Assembly (NCBI RefSeq): GCF_018215265.2 | Contig: NZ_CP136562.1 | Coordinates: 2,356,001 to 2,420,000 of the forward strand | From: Paenarthrobacter sp. GOM3 | GTDB lineage: Bacteria > Actinomycetota > Actinomycetes > Actinomycetales > Micrococcaceae | Direction: 5' to 3' | DNA length: 64,000 bases | Shown: positions 1-8,986 of the stretch, in pieces | How the letters are laid out: the number at the start of each line of letters is the position of its first letter | Position numbering within the stretch: position 1 is the stretch's first letter | The notes under the pieces: model-generated | Databases searched by the model: none | Seen by the model: the letters and a program-made list of their open reading frames with translations, nothing else | What the model was told of the DNA's origin: nothing | Made by a program: the position numbers and the translations under genes

Positions 1-522
<522 letters not shown>

Positions 523-619
523 CAAAGGTCACAATAGGGTCCGCATTCCGAATGTCACCCAGCACCCTGAGCTTTTCGGGACTAAGGTCTTGTTAAGCGC
601 AGGAAGGGGCTGATGATTC

Positions 620-2428
620 GTGGACACGTCAAACAACGACCTTGGACGGCAGACGCCGGAAGAAGGACACGCCGCACCGGAAGAGGCAGCAAGCCGGGGG
701 CTGGCCCCCGTGCAACCGTCGGAGGCGTCCAGTGAACTGACTGTCGCAGAGCGGCAGATCAACATCCTCCGGGACAAGCTCCGCCACATCGACCGCCAGC
801 TGGCCGCCGCTACGCAGAACAACGGCAAGCTCGTCAGCATGCTGGAAGCCGCGAAGTCCGAAATCCTCCGCTTGAAGGGTGCTTTGGAGCAGGAAGGGCA
901 GCCGCCCTACAGCTTCGGAACCGTGGTGCAGGTCAACCCCCGGAAGCAACCTTCTGCTGGGAGCTCCGGCCAGGCCGCAACCGAAGAGTCGGTGGATATT
1001 TTCAACGCCGGCCGTAAGATGCGCGTGGGCGTCAGCCCCCTGGTCAACATCAACCAGCTTGCAGTCGGACAGGAAGTCCTGCTGAACGAGGCACTTCTGG
1101 TGGTTGCCGGGCTGGGTTACGAACGCGCCGGTGAACTGGTCACGCTGAAGGAAATGCTCGGCAAGGACCGGGCGCTGGTGGTCGGCCGGGCCGACGAAGA
1201 ACGCGTGGTGCGGCTTTCGGGAGCCCTGCAGAACATCCACCTGAAGGTCGGCGACGCATTGTCGCTGGATTCACGCACGGGATACGCACTTGAAAAGGTC
1301 CCGCGCGCCGAGGTGGAGAACCTTGTCCTCGAGGAAGTCCCTGATATCACCTACCAGGACATCGGTGGCCTCGGCCCGCAGATTGAACAGATCCGCGACG
1401 CCGTCGAACTGCCGTTCCTGCACCCGGACCTTTACCGGGAGCATGGCCTGAAGGCGCCCAAAGGCATTCTCCTGTACGGCCCTCCGGGCTGCGGCAAGAC
1501 GCTGATTGCCAAGGCTGTGGCCAATTCCCTCGCAGCACGTGCCGCCGAGCGTGCCGGCAACACGGACCTCAAGAGCTACTTCCTCAACATCAAGGGTCCC
1601 GAGCTGCTCGACAAGTACGTCGGTGAAACGGAACGCCACATCCGCCTGATCTTCTCGCGTGCACGTGAAAAGGCGTCCGATGGCAGCCCGGTTGTGGTCT
1701 TCTTCGATGAGATGGATTCGCTCTTCCGTACCCGCGGAACCGGTGTTTCGTCCGACGTCGAAACCACCATCGTTCCGCAGTTGCTCAGCGAGATCGACGG
1801 CGTCGAACGGCTGGATAACGTAATCGTCATCGGTGCTTCGAACCGTGAGGACATGATCGATCCCGCGATCCTTCGCCCGGGCCGGCTCGATGTCAAGGTC
1901 AAGATCCAGCGGCCCGATGCCGAGGCCGCAGCGGACATTTTCGGGAAGTACATCACCACGGACCTGCCTTTCCATGCCCAGGACCTCGCCGAATATGGGG
2001 GAGACGTACAGGCCACGGTGGACGCCATGGTCCAGCGAACGGTGGAAGCCATGTATTCGACGGAGAAGTCCAACGAATACCTCGAAGTCACCTATGCCAA
2101 CGGAGATACGGAGATGCTGTACTTCAAGGACTTCAACTCCGGCGCAGTGGTTCAGAACGTGGTGGACCGCGCCAAGAAGTACGCCATCAAGGACCTCCTG
2201 ACGAACCACCAGAAAGGCCTGCGCATCGAGCACCTCCTGCGGGCTGTGGTGGACGAGTTCCGTGAGCACGAGGACATGCCGAACACCACCAACCCGGACG
2301 ACTGGGCCAGGATTTCGGGCAAGAAGGGCGAACGGATCACCTACATCCGCACCATCGTGCAGGGTAAGGCCGGCCAGGAACCGGGCAAGTCGATTGAGAC
2401 CACCGCCAACACGGGCCAGTACCTGTGA
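620..2428 (+). CDS. mpa: Proteasome-associated AAA+ ATPase Mpa/ARC
   Basis: Hexameric unfoldase that binds pupylated proteins and threads them into the 20S proteasome (602 aa). The N-terminal region, about residues 35-90, is predicted coiled coil, the part that binds Pup in this family. OB-type interdomains follow, then one AAA module with Walker A GPPGCGKT near residue 287 and Walker B VVFFDEMD near 361. The last residues are GQYL, the C-terminal motif that docks into the proteasome alpha ring. The GTG start at 620 has a GGAAGGGG ribosome site 11 nt upstream. The stop overlaps an in-frame GTG upstream of dop by 4 nt, suggesting coupling. Confidence 0.97.
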   Translation: MDTSNNDLGRQTPEEGHAAPEEAASRGLAPVQPSEASSELTVAERQINILRDKLRHIDRQLAAATQNNGKLVSMLEAAKSEILRLKGALEQEGQPPYSFGTVVQVNPRKQPSAGSSGQAATEESVDIFNAGRKMRVGVSPLVNINQLAVGQEVLLNEALLVVAGLGYERAGELVTLKEMLGKDRALVVGRADEERVVRLSGALQNIHLKVGDALSLDSRTGYALEKVPRAEVENLVLEEVPDITYQDIGGLGPQIEQIRDAVELPFLHPDLYREHGLKAPKGILLYGPPGCGKTLIAKAVANSLAARAAERAGNTDLKSYFLNIKGPELLDKYVGETERHIRLIFSRAREKASDGSPVVVFFDEMDSLFRTRGTGVSSDVETTIVPQLLSEIDGVERLDNVIVIGASNREDMIDPAILRPGRLDVKVKIQRPDAEAAADIFGKYITTDLPFHAQDLAEYGGDVQATVDAMVQRTVEAMYSTEKSNEYLEVTYANGDTEMLYFKDFNSGAVVQNVVDRAKKYAIKDLLTNHQKGLRIEHLLRAVVDEFREHEDMPNTTNPDDWARISGKKGERITYIRTIVQGKAGQEPGKSIETTANTGQYL

Positions 2429-2478
2429 CAGCAAGAGTCGAAGGAACACCGGCCGGACAGTTACCCGCAGGCGGCGCA

Positions 2479-4098
2479 ATGCGCGTCATGGGATCGGAAA
2501 CTGAATACGGAATCCACGCCCCATCGGCGCCTGGCGCGAACGCCACCATGATGTCGGCCAGGATCATCCAGGCTTACGCCACGGTGACGCGCCAACGCGC
2601 TGCCGGTGGTGCGGAGACCCGCTGGGATTACACCGACGAAGAACCATTGCATGACGCACGTGGATGGACCCTGGACCGGGCGGCAGCGGACCCCAGCCAG
2701 CTAACTGACCAGCCGCCGGTGCTCGACGCCGAAGCGGTGGCCTTGGCCTATGGGCGGCAGGAATTGGAGTTGGACGGCGCGGACGAGTCCGGCTCCCTGC
2801 TGATGAACATGGTCCTGGGCAACGGTGCACGCCTCTACGTGGACCACGCCCATCCCGAATACTCGAGCCCGGAGGTCACCAATCCCCGTGACGCCGTTGC
2901 CTGGGACGCCGCCGGGGACCTCGTTGCACTGGCCACGGTCAGGAAAGTGGCCGCAGATGCCAGCCTTCCACCGATCAACCTGTACAAAAACAACACCGAC
3001 AACAAATCCGTGTCCTACGGATCGCATGAGAACTACCTCATGCCACGTTCGGTGCCCTTTGGGGACATCATCCGGGGACTGACTCCCTTCTTTGTTTCCC
3101 GCCAGTCGATCTGCGGTGCAGGACGGGTTGGCCTTGGCCAGGACAGTTCGACGCCCGGTTACCAGATCAGCCAGCGCGCCGATTTCTTCGAGGCAGAGGT
3201 GGGGCTGGAGACCACCATCCGCCGGCCCATCATCAACACCCGGGACGAGCCCCACGCCACGGCGGACAAGTACCGGCGGCTCCATGTGATCATTGGGGAC
3301 GCCAACCTCAGCCAAGCCTCCAACTATCTCAAATTCGGCACTACCGCCATGGTCTTGAGCCTTATTGAGGCCGGGCAGGCACCGAAAATCGAAGTCCACG
3401 AGCCGGTCCAGGCACTCCAGGCCGTCAGCCATGACACCACACTCACGTCCACCGTCAGGCTCATCGACGGACGGAGGGTGACCGCCCTCGATCTTCAATG
3501 GATGTACTACGAAGCAGCCTCGAAACTGGCCCAGGAAACAGGGGTATCGGATTCGGTCACCGGTGACGGACACACCCACGGGGTGTTGTCACACTGGGAG
3601 TCCACGTTGACGACGTTGGGGACCGACCTCGACGCCGCCGCGTCCACCGTGGAATGGGTGGCGAAGAAATCACTCCTGGAGGGGTACCGCAACCGTGACG
3701 GACTCGCTTGGGATGACGCCCGGCTGGGGCTGGTGGACCTGCAGTGGGCTGATATCAGGCCGGAGAAAGGCCTCTATTATCGGCTGCTGTCCAGGGACCG
3801 TATGATGCGCATCGTCGACGACGGCGACATCGCCCGGGCGGTCAGCGAGCCGCCGTCGGACACCAGGGCATACTTCCGCGGACGCTGCGTCACCAAGTAC
3901 GGCAAGGACGTTGTCGGTGCCAGCTGGGACTCGGTGATTTTCGACGTTCCGGGCCTGGGAAAGCTGCAGCGGGTGCCCACCCGCGAGCCTTTGCGGGGGA
4001 CCCGGTCCCTGACCGGAGCGCTCTTCGACCGTCATCAGGAAGCCGGCCCTTTCCTTGCCGAATTAATGGGGCAGAGCTTGCCCCCGGCAAAGGCCTGA
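2479..4098 (+). CDS. dop: Pup deamidase/depupylase Dop
   Basis: Converts the C-terminal Gln of Pup to Glu so that PafA can ligate it, and also removes Pup from substrates. The ATG at 2479 gives MRVMGSETEYGIH, the usual start of the family with the GSETEYG nucleotide-binding segment (539 aa). An in-frame GTG at 2425 overlapping the mpa stop would add 18 residues without family similarity. Other typical segments are [20 protein letters not shown] and [12 protein letters not shown]. The fold is the carboxylate-amine/glutamine synthetase-like fold shared with PafA, encoded at 6017. The protein is needed here because Pup ends in Gln. Confidence 0.95.
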   Translation: MRVMGSETEYGIHAPSAPGANATMMSARIIQAYATVTRQRAAGGAETRWDYTDEEPLHDARGWTLDRAAADPSQLTDQPPVLDAEAVALAYGRQELELDGADESGSLLMNMVLGNGARLYVDHAHPEYSSPEVTNPRDAVAWDAAGDLVALATVRKVAADASLPPINLYKNNTDNKSVSYGSHENYLMPRSVPFGDIIRGLTPFFVSRQSICGAGRVGLGQDSSTPGYQISQRADFFEAEVGLETTIRRPIINTRDEPHATADKYRRLHVIIGDANLSQASNYLKFGTTAMVLSLIEAGQAPKIEVHEPVQALQAVSHDTTLTSTVRLIDGRRVTALDLQWMYYEAASKLAQETGVSDSVTGDGHTHGVLSHWESTLTTLGTDLDAAASTVEWVAKKSLLEGYRNRDGLAWDDARLGLVDLQWADIRPEKGLYYRLLSRDRMMRIVDDGDIARAVSEPPSDTRAYFRGRCVTKYGKDVVGASWDSVIFDVPGLGKLQRVPTREPLRGTRSLTGALFDRHQEAGPFLAELMGQSLPPAKA

Positions 4099-4214
4099 GG
4101 CGGTTCGCCACAGGCGGATCAGTGGCTGGTCAAAGCCGTACGCAACAGCCCACAGCGTGGCAATATTGCAGTAGGAAGTCTCCGTTCCCGGAGACTGACA
4201 GTAGGGAGAAGAAA

Positions 4215-4418
4215 ATGGCAGCTCAGGAGCAGCAACAACCGCAGTCGCGGGAAACCGAGACTGAAGTGGACGTCCCGGAGGCCCCGCCGGCAGCACCCGA
4301 AGCGAAAGCCTCGGAAGCGACGCAGGGCGTGGATGACCTCCTGGACGAAATTGACGGCGTGTTGGAATCCAACGCCGAGGAATTCGTCAGGGCGTTCGTT
4401 CAAAAGGGTGGCCAGTAA
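4215..4418 (+). CDS. pup: Prokaryotic ubiquitin-like protein Pup
   Basis: Small, mostly disordered protein modifier of 67 aa that is attached through its C-terminal residue to substrate lysines. The ATG at 4215 is preceded by GGGAGAAG. The protein is rich in Gln, Glu, Pro and Ala. It carries the conserved Mpa-binding helix DDLLDEIDGVLESNAEEFV and ends in KGGQ. The terminal Gln means Dop deamidation is required before ligation. It lies between dop and prcB, as in other actinobacterial pupylation loci. Confidence 0.97.
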   Translation: MAAQEQQQPQSRETETEVDVPEAPPAAPEAKASEATQGVDDLLDEIDGVLESNAEEFVRAFVQKGGQ

Positions 4419-4496
4419 CCGGAGCCACCACGGGTTGTACGGCCCGGCCGCGTGAGGCCGCCGGGCATCGGAACGCAGAGTCGAAGGAGTGCAGCA

Positions 4497-5306
4497 ATGC
4501 AGGACCCATCAACCGGCCCCCTGGCCAACCAGGCAACGTCTTCCTTTACGGAGCATCTCCAACGATCCCGTCCCGAGCTCCTGCCGTTCAATCAGTTGTT
4601 ACCCGCCGGCACCGTGCCGTCGTCCCCGCATGCCACCACAATCGTCGCTTTGACCTATGCCGGCGGGGTGCTGATGGCGGGTGACCGTCGGGCAACCATG
4701 GGCAACGTCATTGCCAGCAGGCACATCGAGAAGGTGTTCCCTGCGGATGAGTACTCCGTGCTGGGTATCGCCGGGACAGCCGGCCTGGCCATCGACATCA
4801 CGCGCCTGTTCCAGGTTGAACTGGAACACTACGAGAAAATTGAGGGCACGCTCCTCAGCCTCGTGGGCAAAGCGAACCGCCTGGGTGCCATGATCCGTGG
4901 CAACCTGCCCATGGCGATGCAGGGGATGGCCGTCATCCCACTTTTCGCGGGGTTCGACCATTCATCGGGCATAGGCCGTTTGTTCTCCTACGACGTCACG
5001 GGTGGCCGCTATGAAGAGCAGGAACACCACTCCGTGGGTTCCGGATCGGTGTTCGCCCGCGGCGCCCTGAAGAAGCTCTGGAAACCGAACCTCTCGGAGG
5101 AGGCCGCCGTCGCCGTTGCTGTCGAGGCCCTCTACGACGCCGCCGACGACGACTCCGCCACAGGTGGACCGGACCCTGTCCGGCAACTCTGGCCGGTGGT
5201 GTACACGGTTAATCGCGCTGGCCACCGACGGGTTCCCGAAAGGGACCTGGCGGCCATAGCAGGGGCCATTGTTGAGTCGCGGGCCATTGCCGGACGGGAG
5301 GCCTGA
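4497..5306 (+). CDS. prcB: 20S proteasome beta subunit PrcB
   Basis: Catalytic subunit of the 20S proteasome. The ATG at 4497 has an AAGGAG site 8 nt upstream; in-frame codons from 4452 are unlikely to be translated. A propeptide of about 46 residues ends at HA, after which [12 protein letters not shown] begins. Autocleavage would expose Thr47 as the N-terminal nucleophile, with the usual Asp/Lys/Gly surroundings (GDRRATMGN). Length 269 aa is normal for the actinobacterial beta subunit. prcA starts 1 nt after the stop, so the two are probably cotranslated. Confidence 0.96.
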   Translation: MQDPSTGPLANQATSSFTEHLQRSRPELLPFNQLLPAGTVPSSPHATTIVALTYAGGVLMAGDRRATMGNVIASRHIEKVFPADEYSVLGIAGTAGLAIDITRLFQVELEHYEKIEGTLLSLVGKANRLGAMIRGNLPMAMQGMAVIPLFAGFDHSSGIGRLFSYDVTGGRYEEQEHHSVGSGSVFARGALKKLWKPNLSEEAAVAVAVEALYDAADDDSATGGPDPVRQLWPVVYTVNRAGHRRVPERDLAAIAGAIVESRAIAGREA

Positions 5307-5307
5307 G

Positions 5308-6015
5308 ATGACGCAGCAGTTCTATGTATCGCCCGAGCAACTGATGAAGGACCGTGCGGACTTCGCACGGAAAGGCATCGCACGTGGCCGTTCCGTGGTG
5401 GTCATCAGTTGCGCGGATGGCATCGCCTTGATAGCCGAAAACCCGTCACCTTCCCTGCATAAGATCGGCGAGATCTATGACAAGATCGCCTTCGCCGCAG
5501 TAGGAAAGTACAACGAATTCGAAAGCCTTCGACAGGCCGGCGTCAGGTACGCTGACGTCCGCGGCTACTCGTACGATCGCGAAGACGTGACCGCCCGCGG
5601 ACTGGCGAGCGTCTACGCCCAGAGCCTGGGGGCCGTGTTCACTGCCGAACAGAAGCCGTTCGAGGTCGAACTGGCCGTAGCCGAGGTTGGCGCCACCCGG
5701 GAGCAGGACCACCTCTACCGGCTCACTTTTGATGGATCGATCGCCGACGAGAATGGTTTTGTCGTCATGGGCGGGCTAGCTGACCAGATTTCCGACGTCG
5801 TAAGCGGCGGTTGGGAGCCGGAAATCACCTTAGCCGGGGCCATGCGTTTGGCATTGCGTGCCTTGGCAACGGACAAGGAACCGGATGAACTGCCCGCCAC
5901 CGCCGTCGAGGCAGCAATGCTGTACCGCGCCTCCGAAAGCCACCGCGGATCGCGCAGGGCATTCCGGCGGCTGCTGCCCGAGGATATGACCCGGATGCTC
6001 ACAGAGGAGACCTGA
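5308..6015 (+). CDS. prcA: 20S proteasome alpha subunit PrcA
   Basis: Forms the outer heptameric gate rings of the 20S core and receives the Mpa C-terminus. The ATG at 5308 lies 1 nt after the prcB stop; the GGGAGG site is inside the end of prcB. The N-terminus [24 protein letters not shown] is the conserved gating region. Length is 235 aa. The C-terminal part is helical and charged, as usual. pafA begins 1 nt after its stop, making a tight prcB-prcA-pafA unit. Confidence 0.96.
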   Translation: MTQQFYVSPEQLMKDRADFARKGIARGRSVVVISCADGIALIAENPSPSLHKIGEIYDKIAFAAVGKYNEFESLRQAGVRYADVRGYSYDREDVTARGLASVYAQSLGAVFTAEQKPFEVELAVAEVGATREQDHLYRLTFDGSIADENGFVVMGGLADQISDVVSGGWEPEITLAGAMRLALRALATDKEPDELPATAVEAAMLYRASESHRGSRRAFRRLLPEDMTRMLTEET

Positions 6016-6016
6016 G

Positions 6017-7381
6017 ATGGACAAGCGAATATTTGGCATTGAAACGGAGTTTGGAATCTCCTATTCCAGCCCGGATTCGCGCCCGCTGGCACCGGAAGAA
6101 GTGGCCCGGTACCTTTTCCGCAAGGTGGTCAGCTGGGGCAGGTCATCCAATGTGTTCCTGACCAATGGCTCCCGCCTCTACCTGGACGTCGGTTCGCACC
6201 CTGAATATGCCACGGCCGAATGCGACGACCTCGCCCAGCTCATTGCCCATGACAGGGCCGGCGAACTTATCCTGGACGACCTCGTGGACGAAGCCCAGGC
6301 GAGGCTTGCGGCGGAGGGTTTCAACGGAACGGTCTATCTCTTCAAGAACAACACCGATTCCGCAGGTAACTCCTACGGCAGCCACGAAAACTACCTCATC
6401 CCACGGCGTGGGGAGTTCTCCCGCCTGGCTGAGATCCTCATTCCGTTCCTGGTGACCCGGCAGTTGATCGCGGGGGCGGGCAAGGTCCTGAAGACCCCGC
6501 ACGGTGCCACGTTCGCGTTCTCCCAGCGCGCCGACCACATCTGGGAAGGCGTGTCTTCGGCCACCACCCGCTCGCGTCCTATCATCAACACCCGTGACGA
6601 ACCGCACGCAGATGCCGAGTTCTACCGCCGCCTTCACGTGATCGTGGGCGACTCCAATATGTCGGAGACTTCCGCACTGCTCAAAGTGGGAACCGTGGAC
6701 CTCATCCTCCGCATGATCGAGGCCGGAGTCATCATGCGTGACATGCGGATGGAGAATCCCATCCGCAGCATCAGGGAAATATCGCATGACCTGACCGGAC
6801 GTGCGCTGGTAAGGCTTGCCAACGGCAGGCAACTGACAGCTCTCGACATCCAGCGCGAGTACCTGACGAAGGTCACCGACTTCGTCACCAGCAACGGGGC
6901 GCACAACGCCCACGTACCGCTGATCCTGGATCTGTGGAAGCGGACGTTGGATGCGATCGAAAGCGGCGACACCAGCACCATCGACACCGAAGTTGACTGG
7001 GCCATCAAGAAGAAGCTCATGGACGGCTATATGCGCCGGCATAACCTCAGCCTCGACTCGCCCCGCATCGCCCAGCTCGACCTCACGTATCACGACATCT
7101 CGCGGCAGCGCGGCCTCTTCTTCCTGCTGCAGGCCCGTGGGGCAGCACGCCGCCTGGTGACCGAGACGGACGTGAAGGACGCCGTGGACGCGCCTCCCCA
7201 GACCACACGCGCCAAGTTGCGTGGCGACTTCGTCCGGAGGGCCCAGGAGCTCGGCCGTGACTACACCGTGGACTGGGTGCACCTGAAGCTCAATGACCGC
7301 GCACACCAGACGATCCTCTGCAAGGACCCGTTCCGCAGCGTCGACGAACGGGTGGATGCCCTCCTGGACTCTATGAGCTGA
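6017..7381 (+). CDS. pafA: Pup-protein ligase PafA
   Basis: ATP-dependent ligase that joins the C-terminal Glu of deamidated Pup to substrate lysines through a gamma-glutamyl phosphate. Length is 454 aa, normal for the family. The N-terminus [18 protein letters not shown] contains the ETEFG nucleotide/metal-binding segment. [20 protein letters not shown] and [16 protein letters not shown] parallel the same blocks in dop, its paralogue in this locus. It starts 1 nt after prcA, with GGAG in the prcA end as ribosome site. Confidence 0.97.
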   Translation: MDKRIFGIETEFGISYSSPDSRPLAPEEVARYLFRKVVSWGRSSNVFLTNGSRLYLDVGSHPEYATAECDDLAQLIAHDRAGELILDDLVDEAQARLAAEGFNGTVYLFKNNTDSAGNSYGSHENYLIPRRGEFSRLAEILIPFLVTRQLIAGAGKVLKTPHGATFAFSQRADHIWEGVSSATTRSRPIINTRDEPHADAEFYRRLHVIVGDSNMSETSALLKVGTVDLILRMIEAGVIMRDMRMENPIRSIREISHDLTGRALVRLANGRQLTALDIQREYLTKVTDFVTSNGAHNAHVPLILDLWKRTLDAIESGDTSTIDTEVDWAIKKKLMDGYMRRHNLSLDSPRIAQLDLTYHDISRQRGLFFLLQARGAARRLVTETDVKDAVDAPPQTTRAKLRGDFVRRAQELGRDYTVDWVHLKLNDRAHQTILCKDPFRSVDERVDALLDSMS

Positions 7382-7398
7382 CTCCCAGCTTCACGGGC

Positions 7399-7404
7399 TA
7401 TCCT
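7399..7404 (+). promoter_or_regulatory. -10 box upstream of FKBP lipoprotein gene
   Basis: TATCCT lies 17 nt after the pafA stop and suggests a separate transcript for the following gene. A GTG at 7410 follows by 5 nt, but the likely translation start is at 7494, so a leader of about 85 nt is expected. Confidence 0.35.
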
Positions 7405-7493
7405 GAGTAGTGGTCTCCTCTGTAGGGGCCACCCGCTTGGATGCGCAGTGCGTCTTTCCAAGTCTCCCTTGCCCCGACGAAAGTGTCTTTTTT

Positions 7494-8426
7494 GTGCGCC
7501 GACTCCTAGCAATTCTCCTTCCTGCCCTGCTGCTCATGACCGCGTGCGGAGGAGGAACAACTCCGGCCAGCGAGCCAACCAGCCAGTCCGTTGGCGATGT
7601 CACAAAGCTTGACTCCTTGAAGGTCACGGACAATGGCAATGACAAGGCTCCGGGGATTGAATTCTCCAAGCCGCTGACGGTGACCGAGCCCACTGTCAAG
7701 GTGGTCAGCGAGGGTGACGGCCAGCCTGTCAAGGCGGGCCAAATTGCCGAACTCGTGTACGTAGCCGTAGATGGCACGGACGGAAAAACGCTTGAGGACG
7801 GGTACGCAAATGGACCCCAGCCGATCGAGCTGTCCGAGCAGATGAAAACAGGCAATGAGCTCATTTTCAACGCGGTTGTCGGCGCTAAAGTGGGCAGCCA
7901 TGTAGCTATCGCCGCTCCGGGCAGTGCCTCTGCCACGGCTCCTGCGTCCACCCAGTTGGTCGTGTTCAAGATTGCCTCCGCCAAGGACGCGCCGGGCCTC
8001 TTGAGCAAGGAAGAAACCGATCAACTGGACAAGGACGGCAAGCTTCCGAAGGTGTCTTTCGACGACAAGGGCGTACCGTCCGTAGAGATCCCCAAGACCG
8101 ATGCTCCGGCCGGCTTGTCCGTCAAGGTTTTGTCTGAGGGCTCCGGTGATGAACTGAAGAGCTCCGACACGATCGAGGCCAACTACACCGGGTGGCGCTG
8201 GGAAGACAGCACCAAGTTCGATTCCAGCTATGACCGCGGCGAGGCCGCGACGTTTGGCCTCACACAGGTCATCAAGGGCTGGACTCTGGGACTGACGGGA
8301 CAGAGGGTCGGCTCCAAGGTGCTGCTGACCATTCCTACGGATCTTGCTTACGGCGCCAATGCTGCCGCACAGGGCAAACCTGCCGGTCCGCTGGTCTTCG
8401 TCGTGGAGATCAAGGGTAAGAAGTAA
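7494..8426 (+). CDS. FKBP-type peptidyl-prolyl cis-trans isomerase, lipoprotein
   Basis: Exported prolyl isomerase (310 aa from GTG 7494). The start gives a short basic N-region, a hydrophobic stretch and the lipobox MTAC with Cys18 as the lipidation site, so it should be anchored outside the cytoplasmic membrane. A GTG at 7410 is in frame and sits just after a -10 box, but would put 28 extra residues before the signal peptide. The C-terminal 100 residues form an FKBP domain with the core YTGW...FDSSY and FGLTQVIKGWTLGL. An N-terminal half of similar size lacks the full catalytic set and may be a degenerate FKBP repeat. Confidence 0.85.
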   Translation: MRRLLAILLPALLLMTACGGGTTPASEPTSQSVGDVTKLDSLKVTDNGNDKAPGIEFSKPLTVTEPTVKVVSEGDGQPVKAGQIAELVYVAVDGTDGKTLEDGYANGPQPIELSEQMKTGNELIFNAVVGAKVGSHVAIAAPGSASATAPASTQLVVFKIASAKDAPGLLSKEETDQLDKDGKLPKVSFDDKGVPSVEIPKTDAPAGLSVKVLSEGSGDELKSSDTIEANYTGWRWEDSTKFDSSYDRGEAATFGLTQVIKGWTLGLTGQRVGSKVLLTIPTDLAYGANAAAQGKPAGPLVFVVEIKGKK

Positions 8427-8495
8427 TCCAAGACGCGCGCACTGGCTTAGGCTGGTTCCCGACAACCATTCATCCATCCTGCAAAAGGAGCAACC

Positions 8496-8891
8496 ATGTC
8501 TTTTGGTCAGCGTGACTTCGACCGCACCAAGCCTGAAATCGACTTCCCGGAAGGTGACGTCCCCACGGACCTCGTCATCACGGACCTCATCGAGGGCACG
8601 GGCGCGGAAGCCAAAGCCGGAGACACCGTCTCCACCCACTACGTTGGCGTTGCCTGGTCCACGGGCGAAGAGTTCGACGCTTCCTGGGGCCGCGGTGCTC
8701 CGCTCGACTTCCGTGTCGGCGTCGGCCAGGTCATCCAGGGTTGGGACCAGGGCCTCCTGGGCATGAAGGTTGGCGGCCGCCGTCGGCTGGAAATCCCGTC
8801 GGAGCTGGCATACGGCTCCCGTGGTGCCGGCGGAGCGATCAAGCCCAACGAAGCCCTGATCTTCGTGGTTGACCTCGTCGCCGTCCGCTAG
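8496..8891 (+). CDS. FKBP-type peptidyl-prolyl cis-trans isomerase, cytosolic
   Basis: Single-domain FKBP of 131 aa without signal peptide. Typical motifs are THYVGVAWSTGEEFDASW, VIQGWDQGLLGMKVGGRR and PSELAYGSRG, close to the canonical FKBP12 core, so activity is expected. AAAGGAG stands 7 nt before the ATG at 8496. It lies in tandem with the lipoprotein FKBP, giving a membrane-anchored and a cytosolic isomerase side by side. Confidence 0.93.
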   Translation: MSFGQRDFDRTKPEIDFPEGDVPTDLVITDLIEGTGAEAKAGDTVSTHYVGVAWSTGEEFDASWGRGAPLDFRVGVGQVIQGWDQGLLGMKVGGRRRLEIPSELAYGSRGAGGAIKPNEALIFVVDLVAVR

Positions 8892-8973
8892 GACCTGCGT
8901 TCCGCGCAAGGCGCGTTGCCCTCCGGTTTTGCCGGTCGGTGACGCGCCTTGCTGCTTTCCCGCCGGTCTTTAG

Positions 8974-8979
8974 TAACGT
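8974..8979 (+). promoter_or_regulatory. -10 box of leaderless pafBC transcript
   Basis: TAACGT ends 7 nt before the GTG at 8987 and no Shine-Dalgarno sequence precedes that codon, which fits a leaderless mRNA. It supports 8987 rather than 8939 as the pafBC start. Confidence 0.5.
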
Positions 8980-8986
8980 AGCAACC

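Noticed and set aside
1271..2479. 402-aa minus-strand frame opposite mpa
   Set aside because: Mirror of the mpa coding pattern in high-GC DNA; no ribosome site, no recognisable domain, and mpa itself is certain.
7410..7493. Upstream GTG start for the FKBP lipoprotein
   Set aside because: A -10 box is 5 nt before it, but the added 28 residues would precede a normal lipoprotein signal peptide; 7494 gives the expected one.
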